Positions 8,156 through 15,519 of a stretch of DNA of 17,595 bases are shown in pieces; position 1 is the first letter of the stretch, and the number at the start of each line of letters is the position of its first letter. The notes under the pieces were generated by a model. The model was not told where the DNA came from, searched no databases, and worked only from the letters and a program-made list of their open reading frames with translations. The translations under genes were made by a program, and so were the position numbers. Source of the stretch: Firmicutes bacterium UBA5449 (GTDB taxonomy: Bacteria; Bacillota; SHA-98; UBA4971); NCBI GenBank assembly GCA_002424305.1, contig DIQZ01000032.1:1-17595 (forward strand). Reading direction: 5' to 3'.

Positions 8156-9025
8156 ATGCCTGCTTTTAAGGGGATTTTTCAAGGCAAGCAGAAGTTCGTG
8201 ACTGTAAAGGCCGGTGCAGTCCAAGAAGAGGCGCCTCAAGGTCTGTGGACGAAATGCGGGAAATGCGGAGGAATCCTATATAAAAAGGAGCTTACTGAGA
8301 ACCTCGGATTGTGCAATGATTGTGGTTTTCATTTTAGGTTATCTGCCCGGGAAAGAATGGCTATTACCCTGGATACGGATGGTTTTGATGAATACGATGA
8401 AGAACTGCTTACTGTAGATCCTCTGGGGTTTCCCGGATATGATATCAAGATGGAGGGTGCAAGACAGACTACAGGGCTGGACGAAGCCATTATCACAGGT
8501 AAAGGAAGCATAGATGGGTATCCTGTGTTAGCCGGGTTCATGGACTTTTCTTTCATAGGCGCAAGCATGGGGTCTGTAGTAGGCGAGAAAGTCACGCGGC
8601 TTTTTGAGAGGGCAGCCAGACAAAGGGTTCCTGTAGTTATGTTCTGTGCCTCAGGCGGAGCAAGGATGCAAGAAGGCATGTACTCTCTGATGCAAATGGC
8701 AAAGACTTCCGCTGCATGTGCCAGACTATCTGACACAAGAACGCTCTACATCTCTGTCCTTACTAATCCTACAACTGCAGGGGTTTTCGCAAGCTTCGGA
8801 TCGCTTGGAGACATAATCATTGCAGAACCCGGAGCGCTTATTGGATTTACAGGTCAGAGAGTCATTGAAGAAACAATAAGACAAAAGCTACCGCCGGGCT
8901 TCCAAACTGCGGAATTTGCGTTGGAACATGGGTTGGTTGACATGATCGTGGATAGGCGGAATATGAGGAAGATTCTTGGATTGCTTCTGGCGGTTCATGG
9001 AGGGAGGCGTCAAGACGTAGGATGA
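8156..9025 (+). CDS. accD: Acetyl-CoA carboxylase carboxyltransferase beta subunit
   Basis: A 289-residue AccD, normal length. With AccA it moves the carboxyl group from carboxybiotin to acetyl-CoA to give malonyl-CoA, the first committed step of fatty-acid synthesis. An N-terminal four-cysteine zinc ribbon is intact (C34, C37, C53, C56; CX2C-X15-CX2C). It is followed by the crotonase-like core with GASMGSVVGEKVTRLFERA, FCASGGARMQEG and the oxyanion-forming glycine region TNPTTAGVFASFGSLGD, then GFTGQRVIEETI. ATG 8156 follows a GGAAGG site overlapping the end of the preceding gene. It overlaps accA by 4 bases (ATGA), so the two subunits are translationally coupled. The biotin carrier and carboxylase genes (accB, accC) are not in the window. 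Confidence 0.96.
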   Translation: MPAFKGIFQGKQKFVTVKAGAVQEEAPQGLWTKCGKCGGILYKKELTENLGLCNDCGFHFRLSARERMAITLDTDGFDEYDEELLTVDPLGFPGYDIKMEGARQTTGLDEAIITGKGSIDGYPVLAGFMDFSFIGASMGSVVGEKVTRLFERAARQRVPVVMFCASGGARMQEGMYSLMQMAKTSAACARLSDTRTLYISVLTNPTTAGVFASFGSLGDIIIAEPGALIGFTGQRVIEETIRQKLPPGFQTAEFALEHGLVDMIVDRRNMRKILGLLLAVHGGRRQDVG

Positions 9026-10080
9026 TAAACCTTACTCTGGAATTTGAGAAGCCTCTGATAGAGTTGGAGAAGAGAATACAAGACCTCAGGGAGTTCGGTG
9101 TGAAACGGGGAATTGATCTCTCTGATGAGATAGCTATCCTTGAGAAAAAGGCAGACGCGCTCCGTAAGGAGATATTCGAGAATCTCACTCCCTGGCAGAG
9201 AATAATGATTGCGCGCCATCCTAAGAGGCCGACAACCCTTGAGTACATCGACCTCATTTTCGACGAATTCATTGAGCTTCACGGTGACCGAACATTTCGA
9301 GATGACGGTGCAATTGTCGGCGGAATTGCCAATCTTGCCGGTCGTCCTGTAACAGTTATTGGCACACAAAAGGGCAGAGATACCAAGGAAAATATTGCGC
9401 GTAACTTTGGGATGCCTCACCCGGAAGGGTATCGTAAGGCTCTCAGGTTAATGAAACAGGCAGAGAAGTTCAGACGACCCATAGTCTCATTTGTAGATGT
9501 AGTCGGGGCGTATCCGGGAGTAGAGGCTGAGGAAAGAGGACAAGGCCTTGCTATCGCGTGCAACATCGCAGAAATGGCGAAGATGGCTACCGGCATTATT
9601 GTGGTAATCACCGGGGAAGGCGGGAGCGGAGGTGCTCTTGCCATCGCGGTGGGTGACAAGTTAATGATGCTTGAGAATGCCTACTTTTCTGTGATTTCTC
9701 CTGAGGGATGCGCTGCAATATTGTGGAAAGACGGTTCCCGTGCGCAGGAGGCCGCTGAGATGCTTAAGCTTACTGCGCCTGATCTGAAAGAATTAGGTCT
9801 TATAGACGAAATACTCCCTGAACCTCAAGGTGCGGCTCACAAGGATTGCAGGGCAGTGGCAGGGGTTATCCGCGAAGCCATTATCAGAGGCATAGATGAA
9901 CTGTCCGGCATCCCCCAGCGCAGGCTTATTGAGAGACGTTATGCCAGATTGCGCAGGATAGGTGAGTTTGCTGTGCGTGAGGTGCCTGAGAGTAATCTAG
10001 CTATGGTAGTATCAGGCAATGAAGACATGTCCGCTAAACCTGATTTGCCTGATCTTGAGGAGGTTGTGGAGGAGAGTTGA
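9022..10080 (+). CDS. accA: Acetyl-CoA carboxylase carboxyltransferase alpha subunit
   Basis: A 352-residue AccA, partner of AccD in the carboxyltransferase heterotetramer. It opens with a coiled helical N-terminus (LEFEKPLIELEKRIQDL). Family motifs follow: LTPWQRIMIARHPKRP, FIELHGDRTFRDDGAI, TQKGRDTKENIARNFGM, FVDVVGAYPGVEAEERGQ and GEGGSGGALAIAVGD. The carboxybiotin-binding region (EGCAAILWKD) is present. The C-terminus runs about 30 residues past the common 320 and is acidic (PDLPDLEEVVEES); this tail is unlikely to be catalytic. Its start overlaps the accD stop (ATGA) and its own stop overlaps the TTG start of pfkA (TTGA), so three genes are chained by overlaps. Confidence 0.96.
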   Translation: MINLTLEFEKPLIELEKRIQDLREFGVKRGIDLSDEIAILEKKADALRKEIFENLTPWQRIMIARHPKRPTTLEYIDLIFDEFIELHGDRTFRDDGAIVGGIANLAGRPVTVIGTQKGRDTKENIARNFGMPHPEGYRKALRLMKQAEKFRRPIVSFVDVVGAYPGVEAEERGQGLAIACNIAEMAKMATGIIVVITGEGGSGGALAIAVGDKLMMLENAYFSVISPEGCAAILWKDGSRAQEAAEMLKLTAPDLKELGLIDEILPEPQGAAHKDCRAVAGVIREAIIRGIDELSGIPQRRLIERRYARLRRIGEFAVREVPESNLAMVVSGNEDMSAKPDLPDLEEVVEES

Positions 10081-11075
10081 AGCGTATTGCGATTCTTACG
10101 AGCGGTGGAGATGCGCCGGGCATGAATGCCGCTATTCGTTCATCAACCAGGACTGCGCTGTATTACGGTTTGTCAGTAGTGGGAATATACCGAGGCTATC
10201 AGGGTTTGATGGAAGGAGACATGTTTGAGATGACCTCCCGCAGTGTGGGAGACATAATGCAGAGAGCAGGGACAATCCTGAGATCAGCCAGATCCCCTGA
10301 ATTTATCACTGATGAAGGACAGAAGAAGTCAATATGGCAACTGGAAGCGCGCGGTATTGAAGGGCTTGTTGTCATCGGCGGCGACGGTACATTAAAAGGG
10401 GCCAACGCCCTTGCAGGCTTAGGGGTTCCGACAGTAGGTATTCCTGCGACAGTTGATAATGACATTGGATGTACTGACTATGCCCTCGGATTTGATACAG
10501 CGACTAACACTGCTGTTGATGCCATAACGAAAATCAGGGATACTGCCAGCTCCCATGGGAGAAATAACGTAATAGAAGTCATGGGCCGTGATACAGGGCA
10601 TTTGGCTCTTGCTGCCGGCCTTGCAGGTGGCGCTGAATACATTCTGATTCCGGAGAAGCCTTTCAAAGTCTGTGATCTATGTGACGGCATTCAGAAAGGC
10701 TATGCTCGGGGGAAGACCCACAGCATAATTGTGGTGGCAGAAGGGGTTGGGGGATACTCTACACCTGATAAGCTTCCCCATGAGAGTGTCGGATTCATGA
10801 TAGGCGAAGAGGTGCGACAGCAGACAGGCCTTGAAACCCGAGTCACTGTCCTAGGATATATCCAAAGGGGTGGGACGCCCACCGTCAAGGACAGGCTGCT
10901 TGGAACCATGTTGGGGAGCAAGGCTGTAGAGGCCCTGATTCAAGGAGATACCAGTAAGATTATCGGGGTTGTCGGAGAAGAGTTTTGCATCTTTGATATT
11001 GAAGAAGTTGTCACGACAGAGAAGCCTATTGACGAAGAACAGTACCGCATTGCTACTTTGCTTTCAAAGATGTAG
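10077..11075 (+). CDS. pfkA: 6-phosphofructokinase
   Basis: A 332-residue phosphofructokinase that phosphorylates fructose-6-phosphate to the 1,6-bisphosphate, the committed step of glycolysis. Motifs: N-terminal TSGGDAPGMNAAIR, GGDGTLKGANAL, catalytic TVDNDIG (the aspartate of TxDND), fructose-6-phosphate binding MGRDTGHLAL and the C-terminal VLGYIQRGGTPTVKDRLLG. The GGDG glycine, replaced by Asp in pyrophosphate-dependent enzymes, indicates ATP as donor. The second diagnostic position, just before TVDND, is Ala rather than the usual Gly (ATP type) or Lys (PPi type). The start is TTG at 10077 inside the accA stop, with GGAGG (10068-10072) upstream; no ATG is available near the conserved N-terminus. 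The slow start and overlap make its expression depend on accA translation. Confidence 0.95.
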   Translation: MKRIAILTSGGDAPGMNAAIRSSTRTALYYGLSVVGIYRGYQGLMEGDMFEMTSRSVGDIMQRAGTILRSARSPEFITDEGQKKSIWQLEARGIEGLVVIGGDGTLKGANALAGLGVPTVGIPATVDNDIGCTDYALGFDTATNTAVDAITKIRDTASSHGRNNVIEVMGRDTGHLALAAGLAGGAEYILIPEKPFKVCDLCDGIQKGYARGKTHSIIVVAEGVGGYSTPDKLPHESVGFMIGEEVRQQTGLETRVTVLGYIQRGGTPTVKDRLLGTMLGSKAVEALIQGDTSKIIGVVGEEFCIFDIEEVVTTEKPIDEEQYRIATLLSKM

Positions 11076-11148
11076 TTGTGGCTTGACGGGCCTATAATCT
11101 TTGAAATTCGGATATTTGTGGGAGAAAACGATAGAGGGGGCCGGGGGA

Positions 11149-12567
11149 GTGCGGAGGACTAAGATAGTATGTACTCTTGGACCGTCAACAGATGCTCCGG
11201 GAGTGCTGGAAGGTATGATAGAGGCAGGTATGGACGTGGCTCGTATTAATGCGTCCCATGGTACGCATGAAGAGCATGCCATGAGAATCAAGAAGGTTAG
11301 AGATGTAGCCAAAGCCTATGGTAAGTACGTTGGGGTGATGCTAGACCTTGCAGGCCCGAAGATTCGAACCGGTCCTATAAAAGGCGATGAGATAGAGCTT
11401 GCTGAAGGGGCTGTCCTAGCGCTTGTTCCCGGTAATGAAGACGGAGATGAAGAGCGGATCTACATCAATCATCCTGAGTTTCTCGAGTATCTTGCCCCAG
11501 GGAGAAAGGTTTATCTTAACGATGGCTTGGTTGAGTTGGTAGTAGAGGAGATGCGAGAACGCGAGGGGGAGGCCCTATGTCGCGTGGTCACAAGGGGAGT
11601 GCTGGCGTCACGAAAAGGAGTCAGCGTGCCCGGGGCGAGAGTAAGTTCTGTTGGTGAGAGTCGTAAAGACTTAGAAGACATCAAGTTTGCAGCTGAGATG
11701 GAAGTAGACTTTATTGCTGCTTCATTTGTGCAGCATGCTGATGATGTAGTGCGTATTCGAGCGCTTCTTGATGCTGAATGGTCTGATGCCCTCATTATTG
11801 CCAAGATTGAATCCAGCGGAGGCGTAGAGAATATAGATTCTATTTTGAGGGTTGCAGACGGAATCATGGTTGCCAGAGGTGACTTGGGTATCGAAATGCC
11901 GGCTGAGCAAGTGCCACTGTTGCAGAAGAAGATTATAAGCAGTTGTAATTCCATGGGTAAGCTTGTTATTACTGCTACGGAAATGTTGGAGTCCATGGTA
12001 TCAAATCCCAGGCCTACCAGGGCAGAGGTGACTGATGTCGCATGTGCGATTTTTGACGGGACTGACGCAGTTATGCTTTCTGCAGAGACCACAATAGGCA
12101 AGTATCCGGTGAATGCCGTAGCTACGATGGCAAGGATTGCGAAGTGTACTGAAGAAGGTCTGGATTGGGATGACCTTGTCCTCAAAAAGACTATCGGCCC
12201 TGCAAGAACTGTTGCTGATGCCATTAGCCACGCCACGTCCCAGACAGCGCACGACCTTGGAGTCAAGGCTATTCTGACTTCAACTGAGTCAGGATCTACG
12301 GCCAGAATGGTATCTAAGTACCGTCCGAACGCTCCAATAGTTGCTGCAACCCCCAATCCGAGAGTTGCGGCAAAGCTTGCGCTTGTGTGGGGAGTCATTC
12401 CTACAGTCGTCCGCAAGGCTGAAGATATGGATGATGTTTTGGATGTTTCAACAGAAGCGGCTTTAGCCCTTGGAGTGGTGAATAAGGGTGAGCTGGTAAT
12501 TATCACTGCCGGTGTTCGAGCAGGGGTTTCGGGAACCACAAACATGTTGAAAGCCCACAGGGTCTAA
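11149..12567 (+). CDS. pyk: Pyruvate kinase
   Basis: A 472-residue pyruvate kinase that converts phosphoenolpyruvate and ADP to pyruvate and ATP. The barrel motifs are present in order: RTKIVCTLGPST, ARINASHG, MLDLAGPKIRTG, the catalytic AKIES lysine, MVARGDLGIEMP and the PRPTRAEVTDVA/DGTDAVMLSAET stretch. The allosteric C-terminal domain follows (LTSTESGSTARMVSKYRPN). It lacks the extra phosphohistidine domain that Bacillus pyruvate kinase carries. The best start is GTG at 11149, giving M-R-R-T-K as in relatives, with GAGGGGG about 9 bases upstream. The frame opens earlier at a TTG (11101) with no ribosome site and a non-conserved extension. The 73-base gap after pfkA suggests the same transcript, as in the pfkA-pyk operon of Bacillus. 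Confidence 0.95.
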   Translation: MRRTKIVCTLGPSTDAPGVLEGMIEAGMDVARINASHGTHEEHAMRIKKVRDVAKAYGKYVGVMLDLAGPKIRTGPIKGDEIELAEGAVLALVPGNEDGDEERIYINHPEFLEYLAPGRKVYLNDGLVELVVEEMREREGEALCRVVTRGVLASRKGVSVPGARVSSVGESRKDLEDIKFAAEMEVDFIAASFVQHADDVVRIRALLDAEWSDALIIAKIESSGGVENIDSILRVADGIMVARGDLGIEMPAEQVPLLQKKIISSCNSMGKLVITATEMLESMVSNPRPTRAEVTDVACAIFDGTDAVMLSAETTIGKYPVNAVATMARIAKCTEEGLDWDDLVLKKTIGPARTVADAISHATSQTAHDLGVKAILTSTESGSTARMVSKYRPNAPIVAATPNPRVAAKLALVWGVIPTVVRKAEDMDDVLDVSTEAALALGVVNKGELVIITAGVRAGVSGTTNMLKAHRV

Positions 12568-12664
12568 GGATAAGCTTCCTGTTTTTGTGCAGGAATCTGT
12601 AAGTTATTGTAGAATATATAAAGTTACGGAGTAAATGATATATTGTGACAGCGCGAGATCTTAG

Positions 12665-12695
12665 ACGCGTGGTGAGGATAAGCCTACGCGTTTTT
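12665..12695 (+). terminator. Intrinsic terminator after pyk
   Basis: ACGCGTGG (12665-12672) pairs with CCTACGCGT (12683-12691), with one bulged T, across a 10-base loop. The T-run 12691-12695 follows. It lies about 100 bases after the pyk stop and marks the end of the dnaE-pyk unit. Confidence 0.7.
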
Positions 12696-12751
12696 CCTGG
12701 CGTTGTATTGACCCGCAGGGACGTAAAACATCCCACCCATTAGAAGAAGAG

Positions 12752-12838
12752 ATTCTTAAGTGGTGATGAGAGGCTTTTGAATTCCCAATTGATAATGAAG
12801 GCCTGCTTAATTCTTGAGTGATGATGAAATGCTGTTTA
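12752..12838 (+). repeat. Three degenerate 29-bp tandem repeats before fba
   Basis: Units begin at 12752 (ATTCTTAAGTGGTGATGA), 12781 (ATTCCCAATTGATAATGA) and 12810 (ATTCTTGAGTGATGATGA). Units 1 and 3 match at 25 of 31 positions by eye, units 1 and 2 at about 20 of 31. They lie within the 318-base gap between pyk and fba, just upstream of the fba ribosome site. No convincing promoter hexamers were found in this gap; the fba promoter may lie among the repeats. Besides these and the terminator, the gap holds only a small inverted repeat at 12576-12595. Confidence 0.6.
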
Positions 12839-12885
12839 ATGGCGATGAGTTGAAAACGATAAGAATACAAAGGAGGCACTAAACC

Positions 12886-13737
12886 ATGCCATTAGTCACA
12901 AGTAAGGAAGTTCTAAAGAAGGCTCAGGTAGGGGGTTATGCAGTAGGTGCGTTTAACGCCAATAACTTAGAGTATATCCAGGCGATTATCGAAGCAGCGG
13001 AAGAGGAGAAGGCCCCCGTAATACTTCAGGCAAGCCAAGGAGCTATTAACTATGCCGGTCTTGATATGATTGTTTCCATGGTAAGGACAGCAGCGGAAGT
13101 AGCTACAGTGCCTGTAGTGCTACACCTTGATCATGGCACGAGTTATGAGCAGAATGTCAGATGTCTCAGGGCAGGTTTCACTTCTCTCATGTTTGACGGT
13201 TCAAAACTACCATATGATGAAAATGCTGACATTACCCGACGGATTGTTAAGATGGCTCATGTTGTAAATGTGCCGGTAGAGGCTGAGCTGGGACAAGTGC
13301 CTACTGCCGGGAACGTGACCATGAAAGAAGTCGAGGCGCTTATGACTGATCCGGAAGAGGCCAAGAAATTTGTGGAGGAGACAGGTGTTGACTTCCTGGC
13401 TGTAGCAGTTGGAAGTGTCCACAAAATGACAGCACAGGCTGCTAAGATCGATGCAGAGAGGACGAAGAAAATCGCGAAACTCACAGGTGTGCCTCTAGTT
13501 CTCCATGGAGCATCCGGTGTCACGGATGAAGGGTATAAAGCCGGGATCGAAGCAGGGATATGTAAGATTAACATAGCTACAGAACTTAATAAGGCATTTA
13601 CCAGGGGTATACACGATGCCTTGGCCAAGAAACCTGATGAGATAGATCCCAGGAAAATCGCCGGAGTAGGCAGGCAATATATGAAGGAAGCCATAAAGGC
13701 GAAAATGAGGCTGTTTGGATGCTCGGGCAAAGCGTAA
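12886..13737 (+). CDS. fba: Class II fructose-1,6-bisphosphate aldolase
   Basis: A 283-residue zinc-dependent aldolase that cleaves fructose-1,6-bisphosphate to dihydroxyacetone phosphate and glyceraldehyde-3-phosphate, reversible for gluconeogenesis. Zinc ligands fit H83 (in HLDHG, with catalytic D82), H179 (AVGSVHKM) and H207 (VLHGASGV). GAFNANNLEYIQ at the N-terminus and EAELG (residues 132-136) are family hallmarks. The loop after AELG and the GSVHK element differ from common sequences (GTSHG/GTVHG), so a related ketose-bisphosphate aldolase activity cannot be excluded. ATG 12886 has a good site (AAAGGAGG) 8-9 bases upstream. It sits alone behind a terminator, so it is probably transcribed separately from pfkA and pyk but serves the same pathway. 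Confidence 0.93.
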   Translation: MPLVTSKEVLKKAQVGGYAVGAFNANNLEYIQAIIEAAEEEKAPVILQASQGAINYAGLDMIVSMVRTAAEVATVPVVLHLDHGTSYEQNVRCLRAGFTSLMFDGSKLPYDENADITRRIVKMAHVVNVPVEAELGQVPTAGNVTMKEVEALMTDPEEAKKFVEETGVDFLAVAVGSVHKMTAQAAKIDAERTKKIAKLTGVPLVLHGASGVTDEGYKAGIEAGICKINIATELNKAFTRGIHDALAKKPDEIDPRKIAGVGRQYMKEAIKAKMRLFGCSGKA

Positions 13738-13798
13738 ACTCCAAACTCTGAGTTCCGATCCGACATTCTTGTGGCTTTGTTGGAATCAACCTCGCCAC

Positions 13799-13823
13799 GT
13801 AGCCGGTGTAAGTAGCCGGTGTA
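13799..13823 (+). repeat. 13-bp tandem duplication
   Basis: GTAGCCGGTGTA occurs at 13799-13810 and again at 13812-13823, identical over 12 bases and separated by one A. Confidence 0.8.
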
Positions 13824-13880
13824 GACAGGCTTGGCAGCCCGGGTCGAGCCAGATTAAACCTTCACAGTACAGGGCATATT

Positions 13881-13997
13881 GTGGGTGAAGAGATCGAAAA
13901 GAGGGCCGCAATTCACACTGGAGTGGGAGCGACTGTCTACATTCAGCGCGGAGGTTTTCATATATTCAGTGACAAGTGCCATGCTACACGTTTGTAA
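13881..13997 (+). CDS. Possible 38-residue protein, unknown
   Basis: A short frame from GTG 13881 to TAA 13995-13997. The product would begin with a charged stretch (GEEIEKRAA) and continue IHTGVGATVYIQRGGFHIFS, ending DKCHATRL. The frame stays open upstream to 13824. Its mix of residues looks more protein-like than random sequence, but the ribosome site (AGGGC) is poor. I do not recognise it. It could equally be the remnant of a longer gene. Confidence 0.2.
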   Translation: MGEEIEKRAAIHTGVGATVYIQRGGFHIFSDKCHATRL

Positions 13998-14078
13998 GAA
14001 TATCATGCTAAAGGCGTGTGCGCTAACAAGCGATGGTGCTATTCGACCAGTATGTTAAGTGGTTCGTGGAGAGCTGTA

Positions 14079-14729
14079 ATGCTGATAGGAGTAGGTTTCT
14101 TCCTCATGGCCGGCGGAGTGCCAATCTCTTCGCTGGCCATGTTTGGTTTTCTTGTAAGTACTTCTGAAATTATGGGCTGGTCATGGATATTTGCCGGATT
14201 GTTTGTCAGTTTCTTCACTGTAACCGGTCATGCTATTGGGTATGCAATTTTTCGGCAGATCGGACCGTCTGTTTGGAGCAAACTAGCTACGCGTTATCCC
14301 GGCCTGTTAAGGACGGTCTCACGTATCAGATTAAGCGGTATCCAAGGTGCTCAAGATATGCAAAGCACTGAAGAGGTGCAAGAGGCTCAAGATGCACAAG
14401 ATGCTCAAGGTGCTCAAGGAACGTACGGAGCCCGAGAGGTCCGAGGAAAATCTCTTGATCTTGCTCTCATTTTGCTTCGCTGGGTTGGGGTAGGTTACAG
14501 CCAGGTGTTTTGGGTGCTGGGTGCATCCGGACACGACGCCTCCGGCACACTCCGAATTCTTTTCCTTAACGATATTGTCTGGGCAATTGCATGGTCGTTC
14601 GGTCTCACAAAGCTCCTGATAGATGCCCCTCTCATAGGTCGATACTTAACCAGATTTGGCTGGGTTTTGCTTTTCTCAGGCCTGGCAGGATATGGCCTAA
14701 AACATCTTCTCAGTGGAAAAAGCAGCTAA
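14079..14729 (+). CDS. Small membrane protein, VTT/DedA-like
   Basis: A 216-residue membrane protein, likely with five or so hydrophobic segments. The layout recalls the VTT (SNARE-associated/DedA) fold: a re-entrant-like region after the first segment, GHAIGYAIFRQIG (compare GDxxGYxxGRxxG of DedA), then a second half with LILLRWVGVGYSQVFWVLGASG and a W-containing helix (DIVWAIAWSFG). Key DedA arginine/proline positions are not clear, so the family call is tentative. Between the halves lies a hydrophilic tract of three-residue repeats (residues 90-113). ATG 14079 is preferred because GGAGAG (14068-14073) lies 5 bases upstream; ATG 14052 and GTG 14016 are in frame but have poor sites. It stands alone, and its substrate is unknown. 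Confidence 0.55.
   Translation: MLIGVGFFLMAGGVPISSLAMFGFLVSTSEIMGWSWIFAGLFVSFFTVTGHAIGYAIFRQIGPSVWSKLATRYPGLLRTVSRIRLSGIQGAQDMQSTEEVQEAQDAQDAQGAQGTYGAREVRGKSLDLALILLRWVGVGYSQVFWVLGASGHDASGTLRILFLNDIVWAIAWSFGLTKLLIDAPLIGRYLTRFGWVLLFSGLAGYGLKHLLSGKSS
14346..14417 (+). repeat. In-frame 9-bp repeat tract inside the membrane protein gene
   Basis: Eight in-frame nonamers encode GAQ DMQ STE EVQ EAQ DAQ DAQ GAQ. The last four (14382-14417: GAGGCTCAA, GATGCACAA, GATGCTCAA, GGTGCTCAA) are nearly identical. This looks like a minisatellite in the loop between membrane halves, where length variation would be tolerated. Confidence 0.8.
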
Positions 14730-14745
14730 AATGTCATAAACCCTC

Positions 14746-14761
14746 AGCCGTTTTTGCGGCT
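14746..14761 (+). terminator. Weak hairpin after the membrane protein gene
   Basis: AGCCG (14746-14750) pairs with CGGCT (14757-14761) around a TTTTTG loop, 17 bases after the stop. The following sequence is pyrimidine-rich but has no uninterrupted T-run, so termination here would be inefficient. Confidence 0.35.
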
Positions 14762-14773
14762 CCTCTTCGATTC

Positions 14774-14808
14774 TTCTTCGATCATTCCTCGTTCATTCTT
14801 CGATCATT
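14774..14808 (+). repeat. 13-bp direct repeat
   Basis: TTCTTCGATCATT occurs at 14774-14786 and 14796-14808, 22 bases apart, in a pyrimidine-rich stretch before the palindrome array. Confidence 0.75.
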
Positions 14809-14885
14809 TTTGACATACGAATTTCGTCCAGCTTGGTCTAATTTTCTGATACGGTGTAATACATTCGGGCCCTTCCATGGGTTCA

Positions 14886-15491
14886 GGTGTTTGTATTTGC
14901 AGCACATTTTCATAAATTATTCACACTCTCACACTCCCCGGATGCGTTCTCGGATGTGCTTATGGGTGGTCGATATTCGAGCAGTGAAACCCCTTCACGT
15001 GGTCGAATTTCGACCGTACTTTTCGTATAAGTGCTTCAATTTCAACCACACTTTCACGAATTAGCCTAAGAATGATTGAAGGTGATCGAGAATAGAGCAT
15101 ACGAGAGGGTTGGGGTGCTCGAATTTCTAGCACGTTTTTCGTTTTGGTGGTAGAAATTGGAGCACTAAGCCCATATTTTAGAAAGTATCAGCATAGCCTG
15201 CTCGAAATTCTTACACACTTTTTGAAAAGGTGCTCGTTTTTGAAGCACGTTTTTAGAAACTGTGCTCGATTATCGAGCAACTACCTAATAACTCAAGCAG
15301 ATTTAGAAAAAGGTGTTCTATTTTCGAGCACGGATCAGGATTTGGGTGGTCGAAAATAGGGCAGGGTCCAAGAAATATGGTGACAATTTTATCCATATTG
15401 GGCCAAAAGGTATTTTGGGGATTCCAATAGCTGCAAGGGTGCTCTATTCTCTACCACGGTTAGCGATCCAGGTGGTTGAAAATAGAACAGG
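14886..15491. repeat. Array of 21-bp degenerate palindromes in ~116-bp triplets
   Basis: At least 14 related 21-bp units were aligned by eye. They start at 14886, 14965, 14998, 15030, 15081, 15114, 15146, 15197, 15229, 15261, 15312, 15345, 15438 and 15471. Another weak unit at 15377 (ATGG...CCAT) falls exactly where the period predicts. The core consensus is GTGSTCGAAWTTCGASCAC, dyad-symmetric about its centre. Steps run 33, 32, 51, repeatedly, so three units make a block of about 116 bp; blocks start at 14965, 15081, 15197 and 15312. Linkers are 11-12 bp within a block and 30 bp between blocks. Units at 15114 and 15229 are followed by TTTTT. Apart from these units, 14730-15672 shows no gene I would accept. 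Confidence 0.85.
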
Positions 15492-15519
15492 ATCCTAGGA
15501 GAGTGTGGTATTCTTACTT

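Larger units (their letters stand above)
13738..14078. other. Intergenic region after fba
   Basis: This 341-base stretch has no certain gene. It contains an 11-bp palindrome AACTCTGAGTT at 13744-13754, a 13-bp tandem duplication at 13799-13823, a 6-bp GGCTTG/CGAGCC hairpin near 13829-13851 without a T-run, and a possible 38-codon frame at 13881-13997. No clear terminator for fba is seen. Confidence 0.6.

Noticed and set aside
11093..11098. TATAAT between pfkA and pyk as a promoter
   Set aside because: No -35 box lies at 15-19 bases. TTGACG at 11083 is only 4 bases away. Kept as a coincidence; pyk more likely shares the pfkA transcript.
11511..12545. Long open frame (344 codons) on the minus strand opposite pyk
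   Set aside because: It is fully antisense to the well-conserved pyruvate kinase, rich in Ser/Thr/Ala, and resembles no family; a codon-bias shadow.
12576..12595. TTCCTG...CAGGAA hairpin just after pyk as a terminator
   Set aside because: The T-run is in the loop rather than after the stem, and the stem is only 6 bp. The hairpin at 12665-12695 fits far better.
14886..15491. CRISPR array
   Set aside because: The repeats are only 21 bp and have diverged widely; linkers are 11-12 or 30 bp with a fixed rhythm. CRISPR repeats are near-identical with similar-length unique spacers, and no cas gene is present.
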